Assembly: GCA_963678575.2 (NCBI GenBank)
Contig: CAXXHV010000002.1
Location: 1,364,001-1,428,000, forward strand
Direction: 5' to 3'
DNA length: 64,000 nt
Source: Pleomorphochaeta sp963678575
Lineage (GTDB): Bacteria; Spirochaetota; Spirochaetia; Sphaerochaetales; Sphaerochaetaceae
The first letter of the stretch is position 1. The number at the start of each line of letters is the position of its first letter. The translations under genes and the position numbers were made by a program. This document shows positions 45,006 through 54,949 of the stretch, piece after piece. The notes beneath the pieces were generated by a model. It worked only from the letters and a program-made list of their open reading frames with translations. It had not been told where the DNA came from and searched no databases.

Positions 45006-46031
45006 ATGAATAAAACTGAAACAGCTTACAAAGAAATTAAAAACAGATTAATTGAACAATATTGGAAACCTGGAGAAAAAATAACCAGTGAAAGAGATCT
45101 AGCCTCTTTGTTCCATATTAGTAGAGTTACAATTAAAGCTGCTATTAACAAATTAATTGAAGAAGGCTATTTAGAATATCTTGAAGGCAAAAAAGGAACT
45201 TTTGTAACAAATTTAAATAATATAAAAAATAATGCTAAAACTATTTGTGTAGCAATTGATAACAAAACACCTGCCTTCTCCTCCTATTTATTAGAAGGAA
45301 TTCATAATTCTTTAATTAACAAAGGTTATCACACCCTATATTTCAATACTTTATTTAACAAAGAAAACATATTTGAACAGATAAAAAATATTATTAATGA
45401 TGATATTTCTGGAGTTATTTTTGCTCCATTAATGGGGAATTATAATATTGAGAACAATTTTAAAATTATTAATTTAATAAAATCTAACAATATACCTCTA
45501 ATTCAAGTAGATCGATATGTTACTCAAGATTATGGTAGTTATGTTGGAACAAACAATCACAAAGCTTTTTATAATCTTACAAATAAAATAATAGATAAAG
45601 GTTATAAATCTATACTCATAGCAAAAGGTTATGAAACAAGTAGTTCAAGAGAAAAAATAAATGGAATAAAACAAGCTATTACAGAAAGAAAGATGGATTA
45701 TAGAGAAGTAATAATCAATGAAACAGACTTTGTATTATCTAATGTATTCAATGCAGATGATGATATAATCTGTGAAATTAAAAATAGTGATGCAATAATT
45801 GGAATGAACCAAAATATCTGCAAAGCTATAAAAAGAATAGATAATACAAAATACCTAGCTTCTATTTCAGCGAGCAAAGAAGAAGTTGAAAACGATATTT
45901 CCGCTATTCATCAAATGTATGAAATTGGCAAAGAATGTGGACGACTTATTATTGAAGGAATTGAAGAGAATAATAAAAGCCAAAAGTCAATTTACATTGA
46001 TGCACCAATATATGAAAACAAAAAACTTTAA
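45006..46031 (+). CDS. GntR-LacI hybrid transcription regulator (AraR-like)
   Basis: A 341-residue repressor with a GntR winged helix at the N-terminus (IKNRLIEQYWKPGEKITSER, then LFHISRVTIKAAINKL) and a LacI/periplasmic-binding effector domain (ICVAIDNKTPAFSSYLLEGI onward), the architecture of Bacillus AraR. It should sense a sugar. Divergent from the mannosidase locus, with operator palindromes between. TTTAGGATTT is a modest ribosome site. Since the binding-protein gene it once controlled is broken, its remaining local target is the GH38 gene; control of the binding-protein operon on its other side is possible. Confidence 0.9.
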   Translation: MNKTETAYKEIKNRLIEQYWKPGEKITSERDLASLFHISRVTIKAAINKLIEEGYLEYLEGKKGTFVTNLNNIKNNAKTICVAIDNKTPAFSSYLLEGIHNSLINKGYHTLYFNTLFNKENIFEQIKNIINDDISGVIFAPLMGNYNIENNFKIINLIKSNNIPLIQVDRYVTQDYGSYVGTNNHKAFYNLTNKIIDKGYKSILIAKGYETSSSREKINGIKQAITERKMDYREVIINETDFVLSNVFNADDDIICEIKNSDAIIGMNQNICKAIKRIDNTKYLASISASKEEVENDISAIHQMYEIGKECGRLIIEGIEENNKSQKSIYIDAPIYENKKL

Positions 46032-46048
46032 TTACTTTTATTAATAAA

Positions 46049-46076
46049 AATGGACTTAGTTTAACCTAAGCCCATT
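46049..46076. terminator. Bidirectional terminator between convergent genes
   Basis: Arms AATGGACTTAG (46049-46059) and CTAAGCCCATT (46066-46076), one mismatch that becomes G-U on the minus strand; TTTTTATTAATAA follows on the minus side. Confidence 0.75.
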
Positions 46077-46096
46077 CATATATTCATAATACTTCT

Positions 46097-47413
46097 TTAT
46101 CTTTCAATAGATTTAGATACTTTTTCAACAATTGCTAATTCTGATTTAGCATCTGCACCAGCTGCAATATTTTGCATTGCAACAACTATAGCTTTTTCTA
46201 ATTCAGGATATTTCAATTTTCTTGATCCAATAGCATTACTATTATAGCTATTTAATTCATCAATACTTTGTTGTTGTAATTCACCATCAACTTTTCCATT
46301 ATAGGAAATAGTGTTAGCTACTGGAGATCCTTGAAGTAAATTAATCCAAATTTGTTGACCTTCTCCCATACTCATGAATTCAATAAATTTAGCAGCAGCT
46401 TCTTTATTTTTACAATCTTTATTAACTCCAAGCATTAAATCAACACCTGTTGTAGCTCTAAACTCATTTGGTCCCATTTGAGGGAAAATTGTCATTCCAA
46501 TTACATCATTACTTTTTTGTATTTTTGTTCCTTCTAACTCAGGATTAGAGGTTGAAGTTACCCCAACATGCCAAGAACCTGTTGCAAAGAATACTGATTT
46601 TCTGTCAAAGAAATATTGATCTCTTGCATCTGGATATGTAACTACACCTAGAGCACCATCTTCAAATACTCCATTAGAAAATAGTGAAGCCCAAGCTTTT
46701 GCTGTGTCAACAAAACATTTATCAGTAAAACTTCGTTTGCCTTCAGCAGCTTCATAAATTGCTTTTGGTTCAAATTGATTACTTACATTTACAAACCAGT
46801 CGACATTCTGCCAATCATCAGCAGCACCCATTGCTATTGGCATATAACCCTTATCTCTAATTATTTTTGCAGCCTTAACCATTTCTTCGTTAGTTTTAGG
46901 AACTTCAGTAATTCCACATTCTTCCATCAATGATTTGTTATAAAGCATATAATCCATACCAGCTACTAGCATTGGCATTCCTACTTGAATATTATTATCA
47001 GAAACACATTCACTAACAGCAGATTGAGATACAATCTTATCCCAACCAGGAATATATTGGTTTGCTAAAACATCCATAGGTTCTGCAAAAGTTGCATATC
47101 TATTTACCAAAGCACCAGTTGATAATCCAAAAATATCTGGACCAGTACCTGAAGCCATTGCAACCTGTAACTTTTCAAAATAATCACTTTGTTCAGTTCT
47201 TGTGTAATTGATTTTTATATCTGGATTTTCAGCTTCAAATGCTTTTACCATACTATCCCATTGTATTGTTGTTGGTAACCAGGACCATAATGTTAAGGTA
47301 ACAGGACCTTCTGCTTTTTCTTGGGCTTTCTCTTGTGCACCTTGTGCAAAAAGAGGTGAAATTGTTAACAATGCTAATAATAGAACTAGCAAGTTTTTAA
47401 TTTTATTTTTCAT
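46097..47413 (-). CDS. ABC sugar-binding protein, family 1
   Basis: A 438-residue CUT1 receptor. Signal peptide ends LFA; the mature start QGAQEKAQEKAEG repeats the EKA unit. LTLWSWLPTTIQWDSMVKAF, MASGTGPDIFGLSTG, IIRDKGYMPIAMGAADDW and TTGVDLMLGVNKDC fit sugar-binding proteins. It lies after the GH43 gene, separated by 67 bases that include a hairpin, so it is the last gene of the two-component/permease operon and may also have its own transcript. Ligand: probably an arabino- or xylo-oligosaccharide, from the GH43 neighbour. Confidence 0.9.
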   Translation of the reverse strand: MKNKIKNLLVLLLALLTISPLFAQGAQEKAQEKAEGPVTLTLWSWLPTTIQWDSMVKAFEAENPDIKINYTRTEQSDYFEKLQVAMASGTGPDIFGLSTGALVNRYATFAEPMDVLANQYIPGWDKIVSQSAVSECVSDNNIQVGMPMLVAGMDYMLYNKSLMEECGITEVPKTNEEMVKAAKIIRDKGYMPIAMGAADDWQNVDWFVNVSNQFEPKAIYEAAEGKRSFTDKCFVDTAKAWASLFSNGVFEDGALGVVTYPDARDQYFFDRKSVFFATGSWHVGVTSTSNPELEGTKIQKSNDVIGMTIFPQMGPNEFRATTGVDLMLGVNKDCKNKEAAAKFIEFMSMGEGQQIWINLLQGSPVANTISYNGKVDGELQQQSIDELNSYNSNAIGSRKLKYPELEKAIVVAMQNIAAGADAKSELAIVEKVSKSIER

Positions 47414-47465
47414 TAGTAATCTCCTTCTAATTGAAGAGTAACACTGCCTTTAAAATCAATGTCTT

Positions 47466-47497
47466 ACAAAAAATTGTTAATCATTGCAATTTTTTGT
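47466..47497 (-). terminator. Hairpin between GH43 and binding-protein genes
   Basis: Perfect 11-base arms ACAAAAAATTG (47466-47476) and CAATTTTTTGT (47487-47497) with a ten-base loop, overlapping the last codons of the GH43 gene. T-rich ends make partial termination before the binding-protein gene plausible. Confidence 0.6.
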
Positions 47498-49148
47498 ATA
47501 TAAATTTCTTAATTCTTACATTAGTTAAAACTATATCAAATTTAGAGATATCATTAATTTCAAATGAAATATCTTTTGTTTCACTAATTTGTATTTTACT
47601 ATCCCCTCTTTTTATAAAAGAGGCTTTTGAAAGAGGTTTAACTGTAATAGTGTACACTCCATTAAATTTAGGACTCATTTTTAAATCTTTAACAGCATTT
47701 ATACAATTATCATGGAGTTCTACCTTTTTATTTAAAGTAAAGTAATTACCTAAATTTATCAAATCATCTTTCTCAAAACAATTATATTCGTTTAAAGAAA
47801 AACTAATTATTTCTACACTACTATACAAACTATATACTTCAAGATTTTGAGATAAAGCTAAATCAAATTTAAACTTTCTATTATCTTCTAATTCCAATAC
47901 CACACTATTAAACATCTTCTTAATTTTAAAGCAATGCGATACTTGATGATTATAATCATGATTTAAATCTATTTCTTGAATTTTTCTTCTTACTAAATTA
48001 TTTACTTTATATACATATATCTTATCAAAACCTTCTAATAATTCAAACTCAAGATAATCTCCTATAATAAAGCCATATCTAATACCACTATGTGAAGCAA
48101 TTCCTTTTATCCATAAATCAAAAATGTAATTCTCATTAACATCCATTTTTATGGATTGATTATTTAAAATTAAATTCTTTTTGTTAATTTTTGAAGGATT
48201 TGGACTTTTAATATTTTTCAAAGAAGGTCCATTACAAAGTAATTCATCTCCATCAAAAAATAACCTATCAACTCTCATAGTTCTTTGTTCTTTATCTTTT
48301 TCAAACTCAATATAATTATTTCTACCATGATAAACAATAAAATCTTCAATTAAATCTGGACCTTTACACACAGAATTATGTCCAGTTCCACTTACAAGAT
48401 CATTTTTTTTCATTAGTGAATGATATGTATAGTTATCTGGATATTTTTCAAATTCGATATCCCTTAAATCTTCTTTTAAATCACCTACACTATAATTAAT
48501 AAAATAGTTTTCATTAAGATAACAATTAGCACTATACAATATATATAATTTACCATTTCTTTCTATAATTGAAGCTCCTTCAATTGTATACCAATCTCGG
48601 TTATCACCAAATCTATTTTTATTAAATATCTCTTCATTTATTGATGGCTTAACTACTATTTTAGGCTTTCCTTCAAACTCTAGAGGATTTTTCATCTTAT
48701 CAACCAAGATACAAGTACCAGGCATATTATCATCACTACCCATTACATTAGTTGAATAAAATAAATATAATTCCCCATTATAAAAATATGGTTGTGAATC
48801 AATTGAGAAAAAGTTAAAAAACCTTTTCTCAAAATTAAAAGGACCTAATGGATTATCTGAGGTCGCAACCTTAAGACTTTCTTCTAAAGTATCATTTTTA
48901 TTTTTAGAAACAGATGAATAATAAAGATAATATACCCCATTATAATAAAGTGCCGACGGTGCCCAAAAATCTATTTCTTCTTCACAAGTGAGTGCAAAAC
49001 CTTTATCTTCAAAATTAATTAGATCATCAGAAACACTAACTTTTACACCATCTCTATGAGTAGAATAACAATAATATTTCCCATTAACTTGTAAAATAAA
49101 TGGATCAGGTTTTGTTGTTTCTGATATTGGATTATTAAAATACTTCAT
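47481..49148 (-). CDS. GH43 glycoside hydrolase (arabinosidase/xylosidase type)
   Basis: A 555-residue enzyme with a five-bladed propeller catalytic domain (about 1-310) and a C-terminal beta-sandwich (about 340-555). Catalytic marks: general-base Asp in TTKPDPFILQVNGKYYCY, the pKa-modulating Asp region EEIDFWAPSALYYNG, and general-acid Glu in WYTIEGASIIERNGKLY. GTGHNSVCKGPDLIEDFIVY carries the conserved His. No signal peptide, so it acts on imported oligosaccharides. Three bases after the permease stop. Assignment to family is firm, to arabinose or xylose is not. Confidence 0.87.
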   Translation of the reverse strand: MKYFNNPISETTKPDPFILQVNGKYYCYSTHRDGVKVSVSDDLINFEDKGFALTCEEEIDFWAPSALYYNGVYYLYYSSVSKNKNDTLEESLKVATSDNPLGPFNFEKRFFNFFSIDSQPYFYNGELYLFYSTNVMGSDDNMPGTCILVDKMKNPLEFEGKPKIVVKPSINEEIFNKNRFGDNRDWYTIEGASIIERNGKLYILYSANCYLNENYFINYSVGDLKEDLRDIEFEKYPDNYTYHSLMKKNDLVSGTGHNSVCKGPDLIEDFIVYHGRNNYIEFEKDKEQRTMRVDRLFFDGDELLCNGPSLKNIKSPNPSKINKKNLILNNQSIKMDVNENYIFDLWIKGIASHSGIRYGFIIGDYLEFELLEGFDKIYVYKVNNLVRRKIQEIDLNHDYNHQVSHCFKIKKMFNSVVLELEDNRKFKFDLALSQNLEVYSLYSSVEIISFSLNEYNCFEKDDLINLGNYFTLNKKVELHDNCINAVKDLKMSPKFNGVYTITVKPLSKASFIKRGDSKIQISETKDISFEINDISKFDIVLTNVRIKKFIYKKLQ

Positions 49149-49151
49149 AAA

Positions 49152-49949
49152 TTACTCCTTTATAGCGCCAGCAGTTAACCCCGCTTGTAAATATTTTTGG
49201 CTAAAAATGTAAACAACAATTGAAGGTAAGGTTAAAAGCAACATTGCTGCATAAATTTTTGCAACATCTGCTGGGCTTTGAAATGTAGTAGACATAAAAT
49301 ACTGAGCCGCAAGGGTTACAGTATATTTTGCCTCAGTCCTAACAACTAGTAATGGCATTAAATACTCATTCCAAGAATATATAAAAGTTAAAACAAGTAC
49401 ATTTGCAATTATTGGAACAGCTAAGGGTAAAATTATATTCTTATATACTGTAAAAGAATTTGCACCATCAATTTTTGCAGATTCTAATAAAGAATTTGGT
49501 ATTGAACTAAAATAATTTGTTATCATCATAAGCATCATGGGTGTATTAAATGCAATTAATGGAATTATTACGCCTATTCTAGTATCTATAAAACCAAAAT
49601 TTTTTATTGTTGAAAATAGAGGCATTGTCACTGCTGCTGCAGGTACTGCTAAACATCCTAAAAACATAAAATATAAGACTTTATGACCAACAAATTTCAT
49701 TTTTGCAAAAGCAAAAGCTGCTAATGATGAAATTAAAGCAACAGTAATAGATGTAACTAAAGCAATTATTAAACTATTTAGAACTACCTTAAAATAATTT
49801 ATTTTTTCATAGGTTAAAACAGAAATATAGCTTTGAATTCCCTTTACTTGTAAGGATTTCTCTATAGCAACAACTATGGGAGAAAGCCAAATAATTGCAA
49901 AAAATATTAAAACAATATATATAATTATATTTTTTTTACGACTATTCAT
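49152..49949 (-). CDS. ABC sugar permease, MalG-like
   Basis: A 265-residue six-helix CUT1 subunit. EAA loop: ESAKIDGANSFTVYKNIILP; C-terminus LQAGLTAGAIKE. Start and the upstream permease stop share one base. Partner of the protein at 49949-50824; the ATPase is not encoded here. Confidence 0.92.
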   Translation of the reverse strand: MNSRKKNIIIYIVLIFFAIIWLSPIVVAIEKSLQVKGIQSYISVLTYEKINYFKVVLNSLIIALVTSITVALISSLAAFAFAKMKFVGHKVLYFMFLGCLAVPAAAVTMPLFSTIKNFGFIDTRIGVIIPLIAFNTPMMLMMITNYFSSIPNSLLESAKIDGANSFTVYKNIILPLAVPIIANVLVLTFIYSWNEYLMPLLVVRTEAKYTVTLAAQYFMSTTFQSPADVAKIYAAMLLLTLPSIVVYIFSQKYLQAGLTAGAIKE

Positions 49950-50824
49950 TATTCTTTCTCCTTTGATATCACGACTTGTAAATAACTCATAATTAAAGCA
50001 AGAATTAATATGAATATTCCAATTGTTGCGGCTTCACCTGCTGCAAAATTTGAAAAAGCTTTTTCATATAAATAGGTGTTTAAGACTGTTGTTGATCTTC
50101 CTGGCCCACCGTTTGTAAGTAATTTGACAATATCAAAAGTCTTGAGAGATCCCACTATTCCAAGAACAATTAATAAATTTGTAGTTGAACTAACCATTGG
50201 ACGAGTTATTGACCATAGAACTCTAAAAAATGAAGCACCTTCGATACTTGCAGATTCATAAATATCGTCTGGAATTGCCATCAATGCAGCATAATAAATT
50301 ATCATAGAAAATCCCATCCATTGGAAAATATTTACACCAATTACAGCATATAAAGCTATATCAGGATTCCCTAACCAGGATTTAGCAAGAAAATCGAGAT
50401 GTAAAGATTTCAACATTACGTTCAAAGAACCAGTAGTAGGATTTAAAATAATTCTAAAGATACCTGTTATTATGGATGTAGCCATTGCTATTGGGAAAAA
50501 ATAAATTGTTTTAAACGCATTGGCAAATTTCAAACCTTCTTTGATTAATACTGCAAGAATAAACCCTAAAATAGCTTGAATAAAAACAGTTCCAAAAAAG
50601 AATACAATATTATTTTTCATGGCAATATAAAATGTTTTATCTTGAAAAATTTTAATATAGTTTTTCAAACCAATAAAATTCATAGTTTTTGACATGCCAT
50701 CCCAATCAGTGAAACTAGAATAAAATGTAAAACCAATACAATAATATATAAAGACTAGAGAAAATAAAAAAGCGGGTAATATATACAAATAGGCTTGATT
50801 ATCATTATTTTTTTTTATTCTCAT
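49949..50824 (-). CDS. ABC sugar permease, MalF-like
   Basis: A 291-residue six-helix CUT1 subunit. EAA loop: ESASIEGASFFRVLWSITRP (residue Glu where Asp is common). It follows the response-regulator gene by 61 bases with a GGAGG ribosome site, so regulator and transporter genes are probably one transcript. Confidence 0.92.
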   Translation of the reverse strand: MRIKKNNDNQAYLYILPAFLFSLVFIYYCIGFTFYSSFTDWDGMSKTMNFIGLKNYIKIFQDKTFYIAMKNNIVFFFGTVFIQAILGFILAVLIKEGLKFANAFKTIYFFPIAMATSIITGIFRIILNPTTGSLNVMLKSLHLDFLAKSWLGNPDIALYAVIGVNIFQWMGFSMIIYYAALMAIPDDIYESASIEGASFFRVLWSITRPMVSSTTNLLIVLGIVGSLKTFDIVKLLTNGGPGRSTTVLNTYLYEKAFSNFAAGEAATIGIFILILALIMSYLQVVISKEKE

Positions 50825-50885
50825 GAGACCTCCTAATAATTACATTTTATTAGAACTCTTATCTCTCATGATTATTAATAATTTA

Positions 50886-52403
50886 TTAATTACTACAATT
50901 TTTTGCTATATATTCAATTGGGGTAACCTCTTCAAAGTCTTTAAATACTTTAAAAAAATAATTATATCCTTTGAAGCCTGTTTTTTCAGTTATATACTTT
51001 ATCGAATATGTTTCTTTTAATAATAATAATTTTGCTTGATTAACTTTTATTTGATTGGAATACTCTGAAAATCTATAACCAGTTTCATTCTTAAACATTC
51101 TAGATAAATGGGTGTAACTTAAATGCATTTTTTCAGCATATTCGAATAGGGAATAATCTTGTTGATAATTCTTAATTATATATAACATAAGTTGATAGAT
51201 TGAAGGGGTGTATTTATTCTTTTGATAATTTATTTTTTCTCTCAATACTTTACTGTAGAGATTTTTAATAAAAATTTTCAAATTATAAATATTATCAATT
51301 TGATTAACAATATTAGTATAATCGAACCCAATATTTTCAAATATTTTCTTTGATACTGCTATCAAATTACTTTTAGATATTTGTTTTTTATACATTTCAT
51401 CAAATATAAAATCAAAAACTTCATTATATAAATCTTCATTACCACTTTCAATTGCGTAATTTAAGATACTTATTGTTTGTTCTTTAAATATATATCCTTT
51501 TATGATAGCTTCATTTGAAATATTTAAATCAATTATTAAATCATCATCTCCTTTTAAATAAAGACAATTATCCATTTTACTTATTCTATCATTTCTTTTC
51601 TTATAACAATCTTCAAAACTAGAATTTTCACCTATTGCGAACATCACAGATAAATCTAATAATCTTTTTGATTTTCTTTGAACTTTTTCTACAAAATTCT
51701 TTATTATTCTCTTTATTAAGGACTCAATATGATTTTCTTTGGTAAAAGATAAGTACAAACTTATAAGATTATTATTTTCAATTTGAAGTACATAAGGATA
51801 ATTATTTTGTAAAGTTTGATTAATAATATCAATTAATGCTTTAAAATTATCTTTTCTATATATTTGATAGTCATTTGAATCAATGATTGGGTATCTTAAG
51901 GATATGAGTATAGGTGAAACACTGTTAATATTATAATCAATATTTGATCTAGTCTTTACACTTTCAAGGGTAATAGTTTCATTTTCTTCAAAGCAATTTG
52001 TAAAAACGTTTTGTTGCTTTAATACAATCTGATTTTTAGCACATACACGATTTAAGACATTTATTATTCTTTTCTTATTCAATTTAGATTTTAATAAATA
52101 ATCTTCAACTCCATACAGTAAACAACCTCTAGCAAATTCAAAATCATCAAAACTACTTATTGCGATAATTGATAAATATTTATGAGAAACACGCAATTTT
52201 TCTATTAATTCTACTCCATTTAATTTTGGCATTTTCATATCACATAAAAGAATATCCACTTCATTATTTTGTATCCATTGTAAGAAAATTTCAGGATCTT
52301 GAAATTCTTTTATGACTTCATATGTTGAATTTTCCAACAATTCTTTTATACTATTTCTTGCTAAAATATCATCATCTAAAATAACAACAGATATATTATT
52401 CAC
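50886..52403 (-). CDS. AraC-type response regulator (YesN-like)
   Basis: A 505-residue regulator. Receiver domain 1-120: acidic pocket LDDD (9-12), phosphoacceptor Asp55 in ILLCDMKMPKLNG, and Lys in DYLLKSKLNKK. A long middle region (about 130-400) is not recognised but is usual in YesN proteins. The C-terminal AraC domain has both helix-turn-helices: LFEYAEKMHLSYTHLSRMFK and YITEKTGFKGYNYFFKVFKD. It should activate the sugar operon it belongs to when phosphorylated by the kinase encoded just upstream. Confidence 0.92.
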   Translation of the reverse strand: MNNISVVILDDDILARNSIKELLENSTYEVIKEFQDPEIFLQWIQNNEVDILLCDMKMPKLNGVELIEKLRVSHKYLSIIAISSFDDFEFARGCLLYGVEDYLLKSKLNKKRIINVLNRVCAKNQIVLKQQNVFTNCFEENETITLESVKTRSNIDYNINSVSPILISLRYPIIDSNDYQIYRKDNFKALIDIINQTLQNNYPYVLQIENNNLISLYLSFTKENHIESLIKRIIKNFVEKVQRKSKRLLDLSVMFAIGENSSFEDCYKKRNDRISKMDNCLYLKGDDDLIIDLNISNEAIIKGYIFKEQTISILNYAIESGNEDLYNEVFDFIFDEMYKKQISKSNLIAVSKKIFENIGFDYTNIVNQIDNIYNLKIFIKNLYSKVLREKINYQKNKYTPSIYQLMLYIIKNYQQDYSLFEYAEKMHLSYTHLSRMFKNETGYRFSEYSNQIKVNQAKLLLLKETYSIKYITEKTGFKGYNYFFKVFKDFEEVTPIEYIAKNCSN

Positions 52404-52437
52404 AAACTTCTTCTCCTACAATAAATTGGATTATTCT

Positions 52438-54171
52438 CTATATTAGGTCTAAAGATACAACTACTTTTGTAAATTCACCTTCTTTACTTTCAATTTTTAA
52501 AGAACCCTTGTCTTTATAAACGAGTTTTATTCTCTCATTCACATTTATACAACCAATACTTTCAAGTAAATTCTTTTTCTTATTCTCATTAACTGATAGT
52601 AAATTATTGCATTGGGCTTCACTCATTCCTTTCCCATTATCAAAAATTTCTATATATAATATGCTATCCTTTATATAAGTCGTAATATTGATAATATTTT
52701 CTTTAAGCAAATTATCCTCACTAAAACCATGCAGAATTGAATTTTCAACTATAGGTTGTAATATAAATTTTAACAATAAAACCTCTTTTGTGTTTTCACC
52801 TATGTTGTAATTTACTTTAAAATCATAGTTACCACTTAATAACATAATATTTAAATAACTTTTTACAGATTCAAGCTCTTCTTTGAGAGAAATAAATTGA
52901 GATTCAATTTTTAAATGAGATCGAAGGAGAGTATTCATAGAATCCGTTAATGTCACAATATTCAAGGCATTTTGTTTCTTTGCCATCCAAGATATTGTGT
53001 TTAATGTATTAGCTACAAAATGAGGATTGATTTGAGCTTGTAATAATTTTATTCTTTGCTCAGACTTTTGCTTTTCATCTTTTTTTATTTGCATCATTAA
53101 TAAATTTATTTCATCAATCATCTCGTTATAAGAATGAATAATGGTTTCTAATTCATCATTATTGTCACTTTCAGTAATTTTTAATAATTGCTTTGCTTTT
53201 GATACCCTTTTCATTGTATCACTGATGATCTCTATTCTATTAGAGAAAGAAGATATAATTATAACCAATAACAAAGAAAGAATTAATAATATTGGGATCA
53301 TAAATAAAAAGGTATTGATCAATGTTTCATTTATGTTATTCATTACAATACTACTTGGTATTGCTATATTTAGCATCCAATCAACATCTTTTAATTTTAG
53401 TTGAGAATATTTATATTTTTTATTATTAAAATCATTTGTCAAAGAATTACTATTTGTATTAGAGAAAATAATATTTGAAGATTTATCTGTTACTTGAAAA
53501 AGCGACCCTTCAGGCAAGTTATTCGAAAACATTGTCTCTAAAAGACTATAATCAAAATAAAGTATTGTATATCCAATAATTTGTGATGTCTCAGGGTTTA
53601 AAATAGCTCTAACTGCTGGAATGACATAATCACTTTGTAATTTTATCCAAGTTCCTTCAACCTTCATGGGGGGTAACATTATCATAGATGTTTTTAATTT
53701 TTCTTGATCTAACGTTTTAAGGCTGTTCATTAACTCCTTTGAATTTTTTAAAATAGAACTTGTTTGATAAACATATCCATTTAATGAAGCAACCCCAATT
53801 CCAACTATGTAGTACTTATACCCATTCATTGTCGTAATAAAATCTTTTACTTTTCTATGATTCGTTATGTAATCTAAATTTAATACTTTAGTATCAACTG
53901 GGATTTTACTTATTTCTTTAATTGGGTCAATTATTGATTTTGTATTTAAAGAAATCAATGTAATCATATGAAAAGTATCAGTTAATATGTAATCAAAATT
54001 GCTTTGCGCGTCATTCATATAAGCGTTAGTAATATTGTCTAAATAATTATCAGCATTCTTCCTAGCAGTATTATACCAAAATAATGAAGTTAAAATAAAA
54101 GATACCAAAACCACTGGTACTAATATTACCAGCATTTTCTCTTTTAAATTTAATTGCTTATATTTTTTCAT
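52438..54171 (-). CDS. Sensor histidine kinase (YesM-like, LytS/His_kinase family)
   Basis: A 577-residue membrane kinase. Helix 1 at about 13-32, extracytoplasmic Cache-like sensor about 35-280, helix 2 about 285-307, HAMP linker, then the His_kinase domain LLQAQINPHFVANTLNTISW with the phosphoacceptor His. In most relatives this reads PHFLYNTL; the change to VAN keeps His and Asn. The ATPase domain has VVENSILHGF and IFDNGKGMS. First gene of the operon that carries the permeases, GH43 and receptor, so it probably senses the same sugar outside the cell. Confidence 0.92.
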   Translation of the reverse strand: MKKYKQLNLKEKMLVILVPVVLVSFILTSLFWYNTARKNADNYLDNITNAYMNDAQSNFDYILTDTFHMITLISLNTKSIIDPIKEISKIPVDTKVLNLDYITNHRKVKDFITTMNGYKYYIVGIGVASLNGYVYQTSSILKNSKELMNSLKTLDQEKLKTSMIMLPPMKVEGTWIKLQSDYVIPAVRAILNPETSQIIGYTILYFDYSLLETMFSNNLPEGSLFQVTDKSSNIIFSNTNSNSLTNDFNNKKYKYSQLKLKDVDWMLNIAIPSSIVMNNINETLINTFLFMIPILLILSLLLVIIISSFSNRIEIISDTMKRVSKAKQLLKITESDNNDELETIIHSYNEMIDEINLLMMQIKKDEKQKSEQRIKLLQAQINPHFVANTLNTISWMAKKQNALNIVTLTDSMNTLLRSHLKIESQFISLKEELESVKSYLNIMLLSGNYDFKVNYNIGENTKEVLLLKFILQPIVENSILHGFSEDNLLKENIINITTYIKDSILYIEIFDNGKGMSEAQCNNLLSVNENKKKNLLESIGCINVNERIKLVYKDKGSLKIESKEGEFTKVVVSLDLI

Positions 54172-54458
54172 AGGGATTCTCTCTTTAATTCTTATCCGTA
54201 ATTAAAATTAATCATAGTATGATTATTATAGATTTACTACAAATATTTGCGTTGATACTTAAAAAAAATATATAACTACACAATAATTTTTTTAGTTTTT
54301 TTAAGCTTGTAAACACTTAATTCTACAAATTAATATAATATATTTGCATATCTAATTATTCCATATAATTCAAAAACCTTAGAAGAAACTACAATTATTT
54401 ATTTTTTAAAATTGAAACTAATTAAGAATTTTTATTCCCTTTTTCTTTAACATAATAG
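54172..54458. other. Upstream region of the two-component operon
   Basis: AT-rich, no gene seen. Must contain the minus-strand promoter of the kinase gene (a TATAAT occurs near 54228 on that strand), but no -35 is clear. Confidence 0.4.
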
Positions 54459-54814
54459 AATTTATGTTATATTAAAAAAATTGTATTTGTAAATAAAATC
54501 CCAAATAACACTTTTATTTCAAAACTAGAAGCTTTATCTAATATTTCTATGATTAATCCAATTGATTATAAAGTTAGGGCAATTAGTTATAAAAACCTTA
54601 ATAATAAAGATATAAAAATTATTAATAACAAAGATTATATTAAAGATAATAATTTAATAAAATTAGAAATTTAGAAATATGCCCATCCTATTTTATAAAA
54701 AATAGCATTGTAGATATTCTCTCTTTATTTGCCTCAATGAATAAATCTAGGGATATAAGAATACAAAAGGAATTAGAACAATTGCTAAGGAAAGAATTCT
54801 GGTATATGGAATAG
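54459..54814 (+). pseudogene. Frameshifted gene remnant, family unknown
   Basis: Frame 1 is open from 54459 to a TAG at 54672-54674 and includes FISKLEALSNISMINPIDYK and VRAISYKNLNNKDIKIIN. A second frame continues at once from 54674 with EICPSYFIKNSIVDILSLFA and SMNKSRDIRIQKELEQLL, ending FWYME at the TAG at 54812. Joined, they read as one soluble protein C-terminus of about 115 residues with a single frameshift near 54672. No start codon with a ribosome site is seen. Family not recognised. Confidence 0.5.
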
Positions 54815-54949
54815 AATTTTTTTTATTGAATATTTTAAAAAACTCTTAATGAAATATGATTATAATATTAAATTTTAGTTTTTTCTTTTACTTCTTGATA
54901 TTTTTTCGCACTATGTAATAATAGAGAAAAAAGGAGTTGCAATATCGTT

